Shown here piece after piece: positions 1-7,370 of a stretch of 30,637 bases of DNA. The DNA is taken from IMG/VR virus record IMGVR_UViG_3300021178_000033, positions 1 through 30,637 of that record; one strand, given 5' to 3'. The position numbers were made by a program, and so were the translations under genes. The DNA is from a virus. Each line of letters starts with the position of its first letter. Within the stretch, counting starts at the first letter, position 1. The notes below the pieces were generated by a model that searched no databases, was not told the DNA's origin, and saw only the letters and a list, made by a program, of their open reading frames with translations.

Positions 1-44
1 ACGGCTCCGGCGACGGCTCCGGCGACGGCTCCGGCGACGGCTCC
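1..44 (+). repeat. 12-bp tandem repeat inside a coding region
   Basis: Three full copies and a partial fourth of the unit ACGGCTCCGGCG run from the window edge. In the reading frame of the gene they encode alternating Gly-Ser-Gly-Asp. The array continues leftwards out of the window, so its true length is unknown. Such arrays readily change copy number by slippage. Confidence 0.9.
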
Positions 45-389
45 TACTGGTCAGAAACTATCCAATATTTTGCCGCGAAGTGGGATTCAGTGCAACGCGA
101 TCGGCTCCTAACGCTCCTCGAAGAAGGAGCGTTAGTCGCTTTTTGGCGTTCAAATCAGAGAGGCATGCCATCAAACGGAGGTGGTTCAATAGAGGCAGCC
201 AAGCCTGGCGTCATTCATACTGCGTTTGGGCCACTCCATCTCTGCGAAGCTGGTACCCTACACGCAACGCTTTTGCCACCGAAATGGAAAGGAGAGCGTT
301 GGTGGATTGTTGCCCTGACGGGGCAAGTTATCGGCAACGAAGAAAAGTACGGAGCGCTTCGTCGAGAGATCGTCGGTGAGGCGTTGTAG
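3..389 (+). CDS. C-terminal part of a Gly/Ser/Asp-repeat protein (5' truncated)
   Basis: The frame is open from the window edge to TAG at 387-389, so the start is outside. The visible part begins with Gly-Ser-Gly-Asp repeats and passes into a folded-looking, Trp-rich C-terminal region of about 110 residues with WSETIQYF near its start and KGERWWIVAL further on. Gly/Ser/Asp repeats followed by a short globular tail occur in phage and prophage hypothetical proteins, but I do not recognise this family. The in-frame ATG at 90 is probably internal, because the frame is open upstream and the repeats are coding. Function unknown. Confidence 0.7.
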   Translation, partial: GSGDGSGDGSGDGSYWSETIQYFAAKWDSVQRDRLLTLLEEGALVAFWRSNQRGMPSNGGGSIEAAKPGVIHTAFGPLHLCEAGTLHATLLPPKWKGERWWIVALTGQVIGNEEKYGALRREIVGEAL

Positions 390-400
390 GGGTGATAGGA

Positions 401-613
401 ATGAAGGTAGCGCTGACGATTTATTGGCTTTTTGGATGCGTTCTGTGGGGTGTCGTTACAGCCAGTGCGGTCAATCGGTGTCCACACGATGAGTTTCCGA
501 TTACCGTGAACGATGTTGCCGGGGTGGTGCTGTGGCCGGCTTTTATCGTCGGTGCTTTCTTTGTTGAAAAAGACAAACTTGAGTATCGTAAATGCCGAAC
601 GGAATCCCCATAG
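401..613 (+). CDS. small two-helix membrane protein
   Basis: Seventy residues beginning MKVALTIYWLFG. There are two hydrophobic stretches, roughly residues 3-24 and 40-56, separated by a short polar loop with Cys and His, and a charged tail ending near EYRKCRTESP. This suggests a small inner-membrane protein. The ATG at 401 has an adjacent GGTGATAGGA; a GTG at 392 would add three residues, so the start is uncertain. It begins 12 bases after the preceding stop, consistent with co-transcription. No family recognised. Confidence 0.55.
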   Translation: MKVALTIYWLFGCVLWGVVTASAVNRCPHDEFPITVNDVAGVVLWPAFIVGAFFVEKDKLEYRKCRTESP

Positions 614-727
614 GCGGCCGGCAGTGTCGAATCGAGCACGAACTGTGACTGTCCCAAACGGCACTGTCGAAAAGTAATGGCCGGTGGCTGATGCCGTCTA
701 TGGTGGTGTGTTGTCAGGGAGGATGTA

Positions 728-904
728 ATGAAGGTTGTTTTTCACTGGGAGCGTCATCTGGTAGCTCTCCGGCGCGATGAGTTTGATAAAATCCGCAAGG
801 AAAATCCTGATGTTGTCGGCTGCCCTGTTTATTGGCGATTCGATTCGTTGCCACCTGAGGTGTGGCCAAAACCATCGCCAGGAAACGAGGTTGTGGCGGA
901 CTGA
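728..904 (+). CDS. small hypothetical protein, 58 residues
   Basis: An ATG at 728 lies six bases after a strong AGGGAGG ribosome-binding site and opens a 58-codon frame ending in TGA at 902-904. The product starts MKVVFHWERHLVALRRDEFD and is charged in its first half and Pro-rich near the end (LPPEVWPKPSPG). The ribosome-binding site and the placement between + strand genes support it. No homologue recognised. The 114 bases upstream (614-727) show no other gene. Confidence 0.6.
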   Translation: MKVVFHWERHLVALRRDEFDKIRKENPDVVGCPVYWRFDSLPPEVWPKPSPGNEVVAD

Positions 905-906
905 CT

Positions 907-938
907 CCATTGACAATGGTGTCGGGTGTCTCCATATT
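907..938 (+). promoter_or_regulatory. candidate sigma70-type promoter with overlapping palindrome
   Basis: TTGACA at 910-915 is followed after 17 bases by CATATT at 933-938. A perfect palindrome, CCATTG-A-CAATGG (907-919), covers the -35 hexamer and could be an operator. The next gene begins at 968 behind GGAG. The -10 matches consensus at only four of six positions. Confidence 0.45.
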
Positions 939-967
939 TGACACTCTTTCAAACGGAGACCACCATT

Positions 968-1267
968 GTGGCAAGCAAAGCTGAACAACTGCGGGCAATG
1001 CGCGAGGCCAACGCCGAGGATCGCGCTGTCCCTGTAAAAGCAACAGAGACGCCGAAGCCAACACGGGCGCCGTCGCCACCAAAGCCAACCAAGCGGAAGG
1101 TGAAAGCCAGCAACGGCAGCGGCAAGCGCTTCGTTCCAAACAGAACGAAAGGCCGTCCGCACACCGCCAAGGCTCATCTCACCAACGAGGCCCGCAAGCC
1201 TTGGGAGGCGATGAAGATATCGAGGCGGACGTGGTACCGGAAGATGGCGAAGGAACTGGTGAAGTGA
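968..1267 (+). CDS. basic protein with HTH-like C-terminus
   Basis: The chosen start is GTG at 968, eight bases after GGAG (956-959). An in-frame GTG at 926 lies inside the promoter candidate and lacks a ribosome-binding site. The 99-residue product has a charged N-terminus, a long Pro/Lys/Thr-rich linker (about residues 25-45), and a basic C-terminal part containing RKPWEAMKISRRTWYRKMAK. That segment reads like a short helix-turn-helix ('KPWEA.G.SR.TWYRR') common in rhizobial small DNA-binding proteins. A DNA-binding role is plausible but inferred. It sits directly behind the promoter candidate, so it might regulate it. Confidence 0.65.
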   Translation: MASKAEQLRAMREANAEDRAVPVKATETPKPTRAPSPPKPTKRKVKASNGSGKRFVPNRTKGRPHTAKAHLTNEARKPWEAMKISRRTWYRKMAKELVK

Positions 1268-1371
1268 TGCCTGCCTCGCACTGTGGTGGCTTCCGTCCAG
1301 TCTCACTGATTGGCTTAGCGGGTTTGGTAAAAAGTGATCCAGATATTTTTGGCGCGCTATGGAGAAGAAAG

Positions 1372-1974
1372 ATGAGGATAACTAAAGCGCTGGCTGTTTG
1401 TTTGTGTTCGTTTGCGTTGTCTGTTCCCGCGTTTTCCCAGTCTGATACGGACACTCCCAAATCGGATACACCTAAGACTGATTTGCACAAATCGAAGTCG
1501 CGGGTAGTGATCGCAGAACGCAAGAGTGTTCTTGTTCCGATTCCGTTGCCGCGCCCACGACCGGAAACAACGACGCCGGCACGCGTGGTTGCCGATGTTG
1601 GGGCCTTGGACAAGATTTTCGATAATGTAACCAAGGCCAACGATAACGACCTTCGTTATGCCAAGATGATAGCAGAAAGTTCCGGTACTCCAGGAGGGCG
1701 TTTGCGAGCGGCGTGTTACGGTGGAATTATCGAGTTGAACACGATTCTCAACTCCAACGACGCCAATGCGTCGTCCACGCAAGTGACCTCATTCGAGCGT
1801 ATCTCGCAGATAGCCGATGCAATGAATCCTACATCATCTTTGATGACATCATGCGCTCCCGCTGCGGCTATTCCGCGAGTGGACGTGCTGACATACATCA
1901 ATGCAGCGGTTACCGGCGTTTCCGGATTGGGGAAATATCTGTCGTCACTGGGAGTCAAGATTCCCCAACAGTAA
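1372..1974 (+). CDS. exported hypothetical protein
   Basis: ATG at 1372 follows GGAGAAG (1361-1367). The 200-residue product starts with a classic signal peptide, MRITKALAVCLCSFALSVPA, with cleavage likely near Ala-Phe-Ser around residue 20-23. A Thr/Pro/Asp/Lys-rich low-complexity stretch (about 24-65) follows, then an Ala/Asn/Ser-rich globular domain with two cysteines (CYGG, SCAPAAA) that may form a disulfide outside the cytoplasm. The frame is open back to 1201, but that extension lacks a ribosome-binding site and would bury the signal peptide. Family not recognised; a periplasmic or superinfection-related role is only a guess. Confidence 0.65.
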   Translation: MRITKALAVCLCSFALSVPAFSQSDTDTPKSDTPKTDLHKSKSRVVIAERKSVLVPIPLPRPRPETTTPARVVADVGALDKIFDNVTKANDNDLRYAKMIAESSGTPGGRLRAACYGGIIELNTILNSNDANASSTQVTSFERISQIADAMNPTSSLMTSCAPAAAIPRVDVLTYINAAVTGVSGLGKYLSSLGVKIPQQ

Positions 1975-2000
1975 AAGTGTGATTGGATTGGTGGGTTGGA

Positions 2001-2198
2001 ATGATCCAGTGGCTTGTCCGCAAGATCAACGCTCGTCGGCGCAGGATCGACTTGGAGGTCCTGTGGCCGGCGTGTCGTGACAATGCACCGAACATTGATC
2101 GTGCCAGAGAAGTATTCTACCTTCATGCGGTGAGTGACGAGGCGTGGACAGAGTTGGGATTAATTGAGATAGGCAGGGTAATTGGGGAACTGAAATGA
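2001..2198 (+). CDS. small basic hypothetical protein
   Basis: Sixty-five residues starting MIQWLVRKINARRRRIDLEV, with a short amphipathic basic N-terminus followed by a mixed helical region. The ATG at 2001 has a G-rich leader (GGTGGGTTGGA). A TTG at 1983 is possible but weaker. Its TGA overlaps the ATG of the next gene as ATGA (2195-2198), indicating translational coupling. No family recognised. Confidence 0.55.
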   Translation: MIQWLVRKINARRRRIDLEVLWPACRDNAPNIDRAREVFYLHAVSDEAWTELGLIEIGRVIGELK

Positions 2199-2758
2199 CA
2201 GCCGTCACCGTTGATCTTGCCGACCTCGAACGCCTCGTGATGACGACTGGCGCCATCAAGGCCATCGAGCAAGCCATGCACCAGCGGCGCAATGATCCTT
2301 TCGTGCGTGAGCATCTGAACTTCACAGAGGCCCACGATCGCCTCGCAACCGCGATGCGTAATGCGCAGCGCTCGAAGAGTAGCAACAACACTCTGGTTGA
2401 GTTCGATGGTCAACTTGAGGATGATGAGGTGAAAGTGCTACTGCGGTTGAAGGATGCCGATCGTCAGGGCTGGTTCTACAAGATCGGCACAAAGGAAAAG
2501 CTCGGAAGCTACCTCAAGGATAACAAGCTGTCTGTCTTTGATCGTCTTTCTGCCAAAGGCATGTGCGTCATCGGCCAACTCTGTGAAGGTGCAGTCTTTG
2601 CCGGCGAGCCTGGGCCGCAGATACGTCCAACGCTCGGCTTTGCTGTGAAGGTCACAGATCGCGGCCGTGCCAAGGTGGCAGAGATGGAGGCTGCGGAGCG
2701 TAAGAATGATCTCGCTGCGCTTAGCGAACTTGCCATTCAGGAGGAACTGTCCAAATGA
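2195..2758 (+). CDS. hypothetical phage protein, 187 residues
   Basis: Starts MTAVTVDLADLERLVMTTGA. The sequence is mostly helical-looking and charged, with a central region (about residues 70-160) containing KDADRQGWFYKIGTKEKLGS and a 'VTDRGRAKVAEMEAAE' helix near the end, which resembles the wing and last helix of a winged-helix fold. No catalytic motif seen. It is coupled to both neighbours (ATGA upstream, ATGATG downstream). Function unknown. Confidence 0.65.
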   Translation: MTAVTVDLADLERLVMTTGAIKAIEQAMHQRRNDPFVREHLNFTEAHDRLATAMRNAQRSKSSNNTLVEFDGQLEDDEVKVLLRLKDADRQGWFYKIGTKEKLGSYLKDNKLSVFDRLSAKGMCVIGQLCEGAVFAGEPGPQIRPTLGFAVKVTDRGRAKVAEMEAAERKNDLAALSELAIQEELSK

Positions 2759-2961
2759 TGGATTTAATTGCACGATTGCGTAATCCGCGCTGGCTCGTCA
2801 CCAAAACGCCTGATGGTGAGGATCGGCGCCTTGATCAAACCGAGACTCTTGCTGCCATGCGCGAGGCTGCGGATGAGATCGAGCATTTGCGTGCTCTGGC
2901 CGGTTCTGTGTCGCGCGGCGAATCGTTCCAGGGCATCAAGAAGCAAGCCAAGGGCGTGTAA
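2755..2961 (+). CDS. small hypothetical protein with helical segment
   Basis: Sixty-eight residues starting MMDLIARLRNPRWLVTKTPD. The middle portion LAAMREAADEIEHLRAL looks like an amphipathic helix or short coiled coil. This 'M.DLI.RLR' plus 'AADEIE.LR' arrangement is typical of small phage proteins of unknown role. Start could be ATG 2755 or 2758. The stop TAA overlaps the next ATG as TAATG (2959-2963). Confidence 0.6.
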   Translation: MMDLIARLRNPRWLVTKTPDGEDRRLDQTETLAAMREAADEIEHLRALAGSVSRGESFQGIKKQAKGV

Positions 2962-3233
2962 TGCCCATTGCTATTGAGAACATCCGGGATCATCTTATGC
3001 CCGGCCTGTATCAGGTGGGTTATGGCGGATGGCAAGATGTGCCAAGGCAATGGGAGTCACTGTTTTCTGGGGTATTCGTGCCATCTAAGCCGCACATCTG
3101 GGTGCCAAAAATGCCGTTGTCTGTAGCGGTTGCTGCTGGTGTGGCGGCTGCGGTGATTGAGAATCCGATCATTACGCGGCGTTTCTGGAGTGGGTGGGGT
3201 CGCAAGCTTGATTTCAATGATGTAAATCAGTAG
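2961..3233 (+). CDS. hypothetical protein resembling the capsid N-terminal arm
   Basis: Ninety residues. The first 35 (MPIAIENIRDHLMPGLYQVG and onwards to QWESLF) align with the first 34 residues of the major capsid protein encoded at 26140: shared M-x-I, IRD-x-L-x-PGL, V, then P-x-x-W-x-x-LF, roughly 40% identical by eye. A hydrophobic Ala/Val-rich segment (about residues 52-66) and a basic tail follow. It overlaps the upstream gene (TAATG) and sits just before the small terminase. It may be a capsid-arm mimic or assembly factor, or a fragment of an old capsid gene; function unproven. Confidence 0.6.
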   Translation: MPIAIENIRDHLMPGLYQVGYGGWQDVPRQWESLFSGVFVPSKPHIWVPKMPLSVAVAAGVAAAVIENPIITRRFWSGWGRKLDFNDVNQ

Positions 3234-3243
3234 CTTCCATGCC

Positions 3244-3855
3244 ATGGCCAAGACAGTTCAAAAGAAGAAAGGCGGCGCCCCCAAAGGCAACAAGTTCGCT
3301 GTAGGCAACAAGGGCGGGCGCCCAACGTCTTATCGTCCAGAGTACATAGAACAAGCACGCAAACTATGCCAAATAGGTGCCACTGACGTAGAAATGGCAC
3401 AGTTCTTTGGTGTTCACATCGACACTTTTTATTTGTGGCGTTCCCTCTACCAAGAGTTTTCCGAGGCGATCACAGCAGGCAAGGCATTCGCCGATGAACG
3501 AATGAAGCGTTCTCTCTACCAAAGAGGCATCGGATACAACCTGCCCGTAGTGAAGATAGAAGAACGGCTACTCGGTAAAGGCAAGAATGCCAAGCTCGCC
3601 ATCGTCAAGCGGACCACATCAGCCGAGCACATCCCAGGCGATGTTGGTGCCCAGAAGATGTGGCTCTGCAATCGCCTTCCTAAAGAATGGCGCGACAAGA
3701 TCGAGCACACCCATGAGGCCGTCCGAGAGATTACCCCTGCCGAGGCGCTTGAGAACTTGGTTTCCATCCTCGTGCGTAACGGCGTCCAGATCGCACTGCC
3801 GTCGCCTACGATAGAGGGCGATAGCGAGGAACAGGAAACGGAGACGCAGACATGA
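3244..3855 (+). CDS. terS: terminase small subunit
   Basis: A 203-residue protein with a Gly/Lys-rich basic N-terminus (MAKTVQKKKGGAPKGNKFAV) and a helix-turn-helix around residues 37-70 (EQARKLCQIGATDVEMAQFF, then VHIDTFYLW). 'GATD.E.A..FGV...T.Y.W' is a hallmark of phage small terminase DNA-recognition subunits. The middle carries the usual KRTTSAEHIPGDVGAQKMWL region, and the tail is acidic. It would recognise the packaging site and recruit the large subunit encoded at 4613. Length is normal for the family. Its TGA overlaps the next start (ATGA at 3852). Confidence 0.85.
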   Translation: MAKTVQKKKGGAPKGNKFAVGNKGGRPTSYRPEYIEQARKLCQIGATDVEMAQFFGVHIDTFYLWRSLYQEFSEAITAGKAFADERMKRSLYQRGIGYNLPVVKIEERLLGKGKNAKLAIVKRTTSAEHIPGDVGAQKMWLCNRLPKEWRDKIEHTHEAVREITPAEALENLVSILVRNGVQIALPSPTIEGDSEEQETETQT

Positions 3856-4082
3856 GCGGTGCAACGTTCGATCGCGCTCAGCATGAATGGAAACAGGCCG
3901 CTTCGGTTGAGGCTGAGCTCCTGAAGCGCGTCGAGGCGGCTGAGGCCGAGCGCAACCGCCTCCGCGCTGAGTTGGCTATGGCCACGGAGGGCGCTGATCT
4001 CGGTCACGGCCGCAAATCGCATGATCTGGCCATCGTGCGCGCAATGAAGGCGCAGAAGGAAAGCAACAAGGGTTCAGCATGA
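3852..4082 (+). CDS. short coiled-coil protein
   Basis: Seventy-six residues starting MSGATFDRAQHEWKQAASVE. Residues about 10-45 have a heptad-like pattern of Ala/Leu/Val with Glu/Arg (VEAELLKRVEAAEAERNRLR), consistent with a coiled coil. It lies between the terminase genes and is coupled by ATGA overlaps on both sides. It may be a packaging accessory, but nothing in the sequence shows this. Confidence 0.6.
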   Translation: MSGATFDRAQHEWKQAASVEAELLKRVEAAEAERNRLRAELAMATEGADLGHGRKSHDLAIVRAMKAQKESNKGSA

Positions 4083-4375
4083 ACCGCCGTGGCATACTCC
4101 AGGCGCTTGCCGCGCTGCCGTTCCTAGGATGGCTCGGGAAAGCTGAGGCGATCGGTGTCGTTGATACGGCGATCCAGTCAGAAGGCGAGGTGGTGGTTAA
4201 GTGTGTCGAATGGCACTTTACCATAGGGTCAAATGTGGCGACTTGTTCGGATGGCAGTTTGCGGGTCTTCGATGCTCAGCAATCGTTGACACTGCCGGCA
4301 CCAGCCGCAGAGATATGGAAAGGTGTGATTGTGAGGAAAGCCATCCGCGCACAGCAAATGAAGGCCATCGCATGA
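4079..4375 (+). CDS. exported hypothetical protein with RR-type signal
   Basis: Ninety-eight residues beginning MNRRGILQALAALPFLGWLG, an arginine pair followed by a hydrophobic run and Ala-Glu-Ala, resembling a twin-arginine or Sec signal peptide. The mature part is small, with two cysteines (KCVEW, ATCSDGS). Overlaps its neighbours by ATGA. The phage also encodes another RR-signal protein at 6589. Function unknown. Confidence 0.6.
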   Translation: MNRRGILQALAALPFLGWLGKAEAIGVVDTAIQSEGEVVVKCVEWHFTIGSNVATCSDGSLRVFDAQQSLTLPAPAAEIWKGVIVRKAIRAQQMKAIA

Positions 4376-4608
4376 GCACGGAACCTGACGTTCTCGACAT
4401 ATCCGTTGAAGGCTATGTGTCCGAGAAGGAATGTGGTCATTTCAGCTTCGGCATTGAGATTGACTTGTGCCTCACAGAGCAAGAAGCGGATCGCGCCTGT
4501 TGCATGTTGCAGCAATTGCTAGCGGCCAACATGGGCTTTGTGCTAGGCAAAGACCTAACCATGGAGTCGGCTGAGGTAGTGCCGCCGGCTGGTTCTATGA
4601 TGAACTGA
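4372..4608 (+). CDS. small acidic hypothetical protein
   Basis: ATG at 4372 overlaps the previous stop (ATGA), which decides this start over the longer frame open from 4201. The 78-residue acidic product starts MSTEPDVLDISVEGYVSEKE and has three cysteines (one at ECGHF, two at CC) and the segment LCLTEQEADRACCMLQQLLA. No family recognised. It precedes the large terminase by four bases. Confidence 0.6.
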   Translation: MSTEPDVLDISVEGYVSEKECGHFSFGIEIDLCLTEQEADRACCMLQQLLAANMGFVLGKDLTMESAEVVPPAGSMMN

Positions 4609-4612
4609 CGCC

Positions 4613-6385
4613 GTGGACATTAGCGCCATTCTCACCTCTGTCATTGCTACTCTCCCGCCAGCAAGCAGGGTGGAGGCTGAGCTTGCACAGGACATATACG
4701 AGCTAGCAGATGAACGTGTGCGCTGCGAAGCATCGCTGTACGAGTTTGTGAGAAGCGCGTGGTCATCCATCGACAGTTCCGAGTTCCAAGACAATTGGGC
4801 CGTCGAGGCGTACTGCCAGCATCTCGAAGCGGTGACATATGGTGACATCAAGAGGCTTTTGAGCAATTTTCCGCCTCGCTGTTCTAAGACTCTCGTAACG
4901 TCTGTGTGTTGGCCGGCGTGGGTGTGGGCACAGTCAGATGTGACATATCTAAGCGGTCCGCAAGTGCGCTTTCTGTGTGGCAGCTATGGCGAGCGTCTAT
5001 CGTTCGAAGGCTCTAATATGTGCCGCCGGCTGCTCTTGAGTCCTTGGTATCAACGACTATGGGGCCATCGATTCTCGCTACGAGATGATCAAAATTCCAA
5101 GTCGAAGTTCGACAACACACAGAATGGCTCACGCTGTGCGACTTCGGTCGGCGGTTCTCTGCTTGGTCTCGGTGGTGACATAATTATTGTGGATGATCCC
5201 CACCAAACTGAAGAGGTGGAATCTGACGATGTGCGCGCCAAAACCATAGCGTGGTGGAATGAAATTCACACAACACGCTTGAACGATCCGAAAGACAGCG
5301 CCGTTGTTGTGGTGATGCAGAGGTTGCACAATAGTGACGTATCTGGGGTAATTCTGGATAGCGATGAAGAGTGGTGTCATTTTGTGATTCCAATGATCTT
5401 CGACGAGAAGCAAGTGCGCCGTTGTGTCACCGTTCCACTGCCGCAATATGACGCCGATGAGCCCTGGCAAGACGAACGCGAAGACGGCGACTTGATGTGG
5501 CCCGAGCGCTTCGGCCTCAAAGAGATCGAGGGCCTACGCAGGCTTGGGGATTGGTTCTGGTCTGGCCGCTATCAGCAATCCCCTGTGCCGGCCGGCGGCG
5601 GCATCATCAAGCGCGAGTTCTGGCAACCATGGGACAACGTCGAGGCGCAGCGGTACGGCTTAGAATGGACTGGCGCGCGTCGCGAGTTCCCTGACATTGA
5701 GTTGGTGGTTGCAAGCTTGGACACAGCTTATGGCGAGAAGGAGGAGAACGATTACAACGCGCTCACGGTCTGGGGCATATGGGTTCATACGATCCAAGTG
5801 CCTGGGGAGGATGGCGTCCCAGCTCGTAACTTAGTCGTAAACAGGCGGGCGATGCTAATGTTCGCTTGGGCAAAGCGGTTGCCACTACACACCCGTGAGG
5901 TGTTCGCTTACCCAAACGAGTCCAAGGCTGATTACGAGGCGCGCAAGAAGGAGAGCTGGGGGCTCGTAGAGTTGGTCGCCGATACATGTAAGCGTTACAA
6001 GGTGCGCCGGCTTCTGATCGAGGACAAGACGCGCGGTCGCGATGTGGCCAATGAGTTGAAGCGGCTGTACGCTCGTGACAACTGGGGCATCGAGCTAATA
6101 GTGCCGACGAAGGATAAAGTGACACGCGTTCACTCAATTGTGCCAATGTTCACCGATAACGCTGTGTGGGCGCCTGACACTAAATGGTCTGACGAGGTGA
6201 TTACGCAGGCGTCGTTGTTCCCGAAGGCGGAGCACGACGACTATGTTGACACAATTTCGATGTTCCTGCTATGGGCGAGGGAGAAGGAGTTACTCGTTCG
6301 CGCTGACGAGATGTCGGCCGCGCTGGAAGACGAGGCAATGTGGAAGCCGCACGAGGAAACGGTGGCCGAGGGATATGGGGTGTGA
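4613..6385 (+). CDS. terL: terminase large subunit
   Basis: A 590-residue packaging ATPase/nuclease, normal length. The start is GTG at 4613. Residues 86-93 (FPPRCSKT) occupy the Walker A position; the usual Gly before Lys is replaced by Ser, an atypical loop also tolerated in related terminases. IIIVDDPH (190-197) is Walker B. The nuclease domain shows SLDTAYG (Asp370), 'LIEDKTRG' and HDDYVDTIS (Asp542/543 and Asp546), the expected metal-binding acids of the RNase H-like fold. It pumps DNA through the portal encoded at 16743. Oddly, portal and terminase are separated by about 10 kb of accessory genes. Confidence 0.93.
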   Translation: MDISAILTSVIATLPPASRVEAELAQDIYELADERVRCEASLYEFVRSAWSSIDSSEFQDNWAVEAYCQHLEAVTYGDIKRLLSNFPPRCSKTLVTSVCWPAWVWAQSDVTYLSGPQVRFLCGSYGERLSFEGSNMCRRLLLSPWYQRLWGHRFSLRDDQNSKSKFDNTQNGSRCATSVGGSLLGLGGDIIIVDDPHQTEEVESDDVRAKTIAWWNEIHTTRLNDPKDSAVVVVMQRLHNSDVSGVILDSDEEWCHFVIPMIFDEKQVRRCVTVPLPQYDADEPWQDEREDGDLMWPERFGLKEIEGLRRLGDWFWSGRYQQSPVPAGGGIIKREFWQPWDNVEAQRYGLEWTGARREFPDIELVVASLDTAYGEKEENDYNALTVWGIWVHTIQVPGEDGVPARNLVVNRRAMLMFAWAKRLPLHTREVFAYPNESKADYEARKKESWGLVELVADTCKRYKVRRLLIEDKTRGRDVANELKRLYARDNWGIELIVPTKDKVTRVHSIVPMFTDNAVWAPDTKWSDEVITQASLFPKAEHDDYVDTISMFLLWAREKELLVRADEMSAALEDEAMWKPHEETVAEGYGV

Positions 6386-6391
6386 TGCGCT

Positions 6392-6592
6392 ATGACTAGA
6401 TTTCAGTTCCGGCTTATGGAAATGGTGTCTTGCTCTGTTGGGCTAATAATCGTTGATGGGCTGCTCCATCTTAGCGAAGGTAGGCCTTTTATGAGCGAGT
6501 TTCTGATAGGCGGGGCAAGTGCAGCATTTCTTCTCCGGGGTCTTGATGCGGTACGAGCGGCTACAGGTCAGTGGCCTGAAAATGGGCGGTGA
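6392..6592 (+). CDS. small membrane protein
   Basis: Sixty-six residues starting MTRFQFRLMEMVSCSVGLII, with two hydrophobic stretches (about residues 11-26 and 37-52) and a basic C-terminus. Its TGA region overlaps the GTG start of the next gene. Could be a holin-like or other small inner-membrane protein, but no lysis gene is visible nearby, so I leave it unassigned. Confidence 0.55.
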   Translation: MTRFQFRLMEMVSCSVGLIIVDGLLHLSEGRPFMSEFLIGGASAAFLLRGLDAVRAATGQWPENGR

Positions 6593-7266
6593 GTGTGATG
6601 ATAGATCTGACTAGGCGCTGGTTTCTGATCGGCACGGCGGCGGCGCTGGTTGCGCCGGCTTTGCCACCGATTGTGAGAAGCGATGCGGCACTGATACGGC
6701 TATCGCCGCGGTTCGATTTCCGTGCCATCAACGACTTCATGTTTAGCACGAAATATGTTCCGGGCGCTGGGCCGTCCATTTGCCGCGTATTCCGGCCTGG
6801 GTCTGACTTCGATGTGCACAAGATGATGATTGGTTCTGGCGGCATGTATCGCTATGTAGCGTTTCCTGGCGAAGAGTGGACATCTACTTCGGCGGCGCCG
6901 CTGGTCATGGAAGTAGATCCGGCGATCGGCTGCGACAGCATTCACATCATCTACAACGCTGACCGCCCTTCCGCTGAGGCGATTAGACGAGAGCACGAGC
7001 GCGTCGAGGCGTGTCCCGCATGTAAGGGGACAGGGTATAGGCAGAGGAAGGTGGTGGTTGTCCCAACAAACGGCATGGATGAGTGGGAGGCCGAGGAAGC
7101 GGCGGATGATCCGTGCCAGACGTGCGGCGGGTTGGACTACCGCATTACGCGAGGGCGGCTGTTCTGCGAGTCGTTTCAGTTCGGCCCGAACGGTGAGTCT
7201 CCTGTGGTGGAAGGCTATCCGTCCGCTCTTGATCCGCGTGACTCCGATTGGAGGCAAGCGGCGTGA
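6589..7266 (+). CDS. exported protein with twin-arginine signal and C-terminal CxxC pairs
   Basis: A 225-residue protein (GTG 6589; an ATG at 6598 is equally possible). LTRRWFLIGTAAALVAPALP matches the twin-arginine pattern RRxFL plus a hydrophobic core. The C-terminal third has CPACKGTGYR and CQTCGG, two CxxC pairs of the DnaJ zinc-finger type that would bind one metal ion. Tat export of a protein with a prefolded metal site is coherent. Overlaps both neighbours. No family recognised; the substrate or partner is unknown. Confidence 0.65.
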   Translation: MSVMIDLTRRWFLIGTAAALVAPALPPIVRSDAALIRLSPRFDFRAINDFMFSTKYVPGAGPSICRVFRPGSDFDVHKMMIGSGGMYRYVAFPGEEWTSTSAAPLVMEVDPAIGCDSIHIIYNADRPSAEAIRREHERVEACPACKGTGYRQRKVVVVPTNGMDEWEAEEAADDPCQTCGGLDYRITRGRLFCESFQFGPNGESPVVEGYPSALDPRDSDWRQAA

Positions 7267-7352
7267 TGGACATCTGGGCGGCCGGCGCCATTGGCTTTGC
7301 GATCGGTGTATTCTTCACAGGTGCAATGATCGTTGGGCTGATTGATGGATGA
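7266..7352 (+). CDS. very small membrane peptide, 28 residues
   Basis: ATG at 7266 shares its A with the preceding TGA (TGATG). The 28-codon frame encodes MDIWAAGAIGFAIGVFFTGA and ends LIDG, almost entirely a single membrane helix of small and hydrophobic residues. The overlap and membrane-like composition support it; nothing shows its function. Confidence 0.45.
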   Translation: MDIWAAGAIGFAIGVFFTGAMIVGLIDG

Positions 7353-7370
7353 CGCCGGGAGCACACGACA

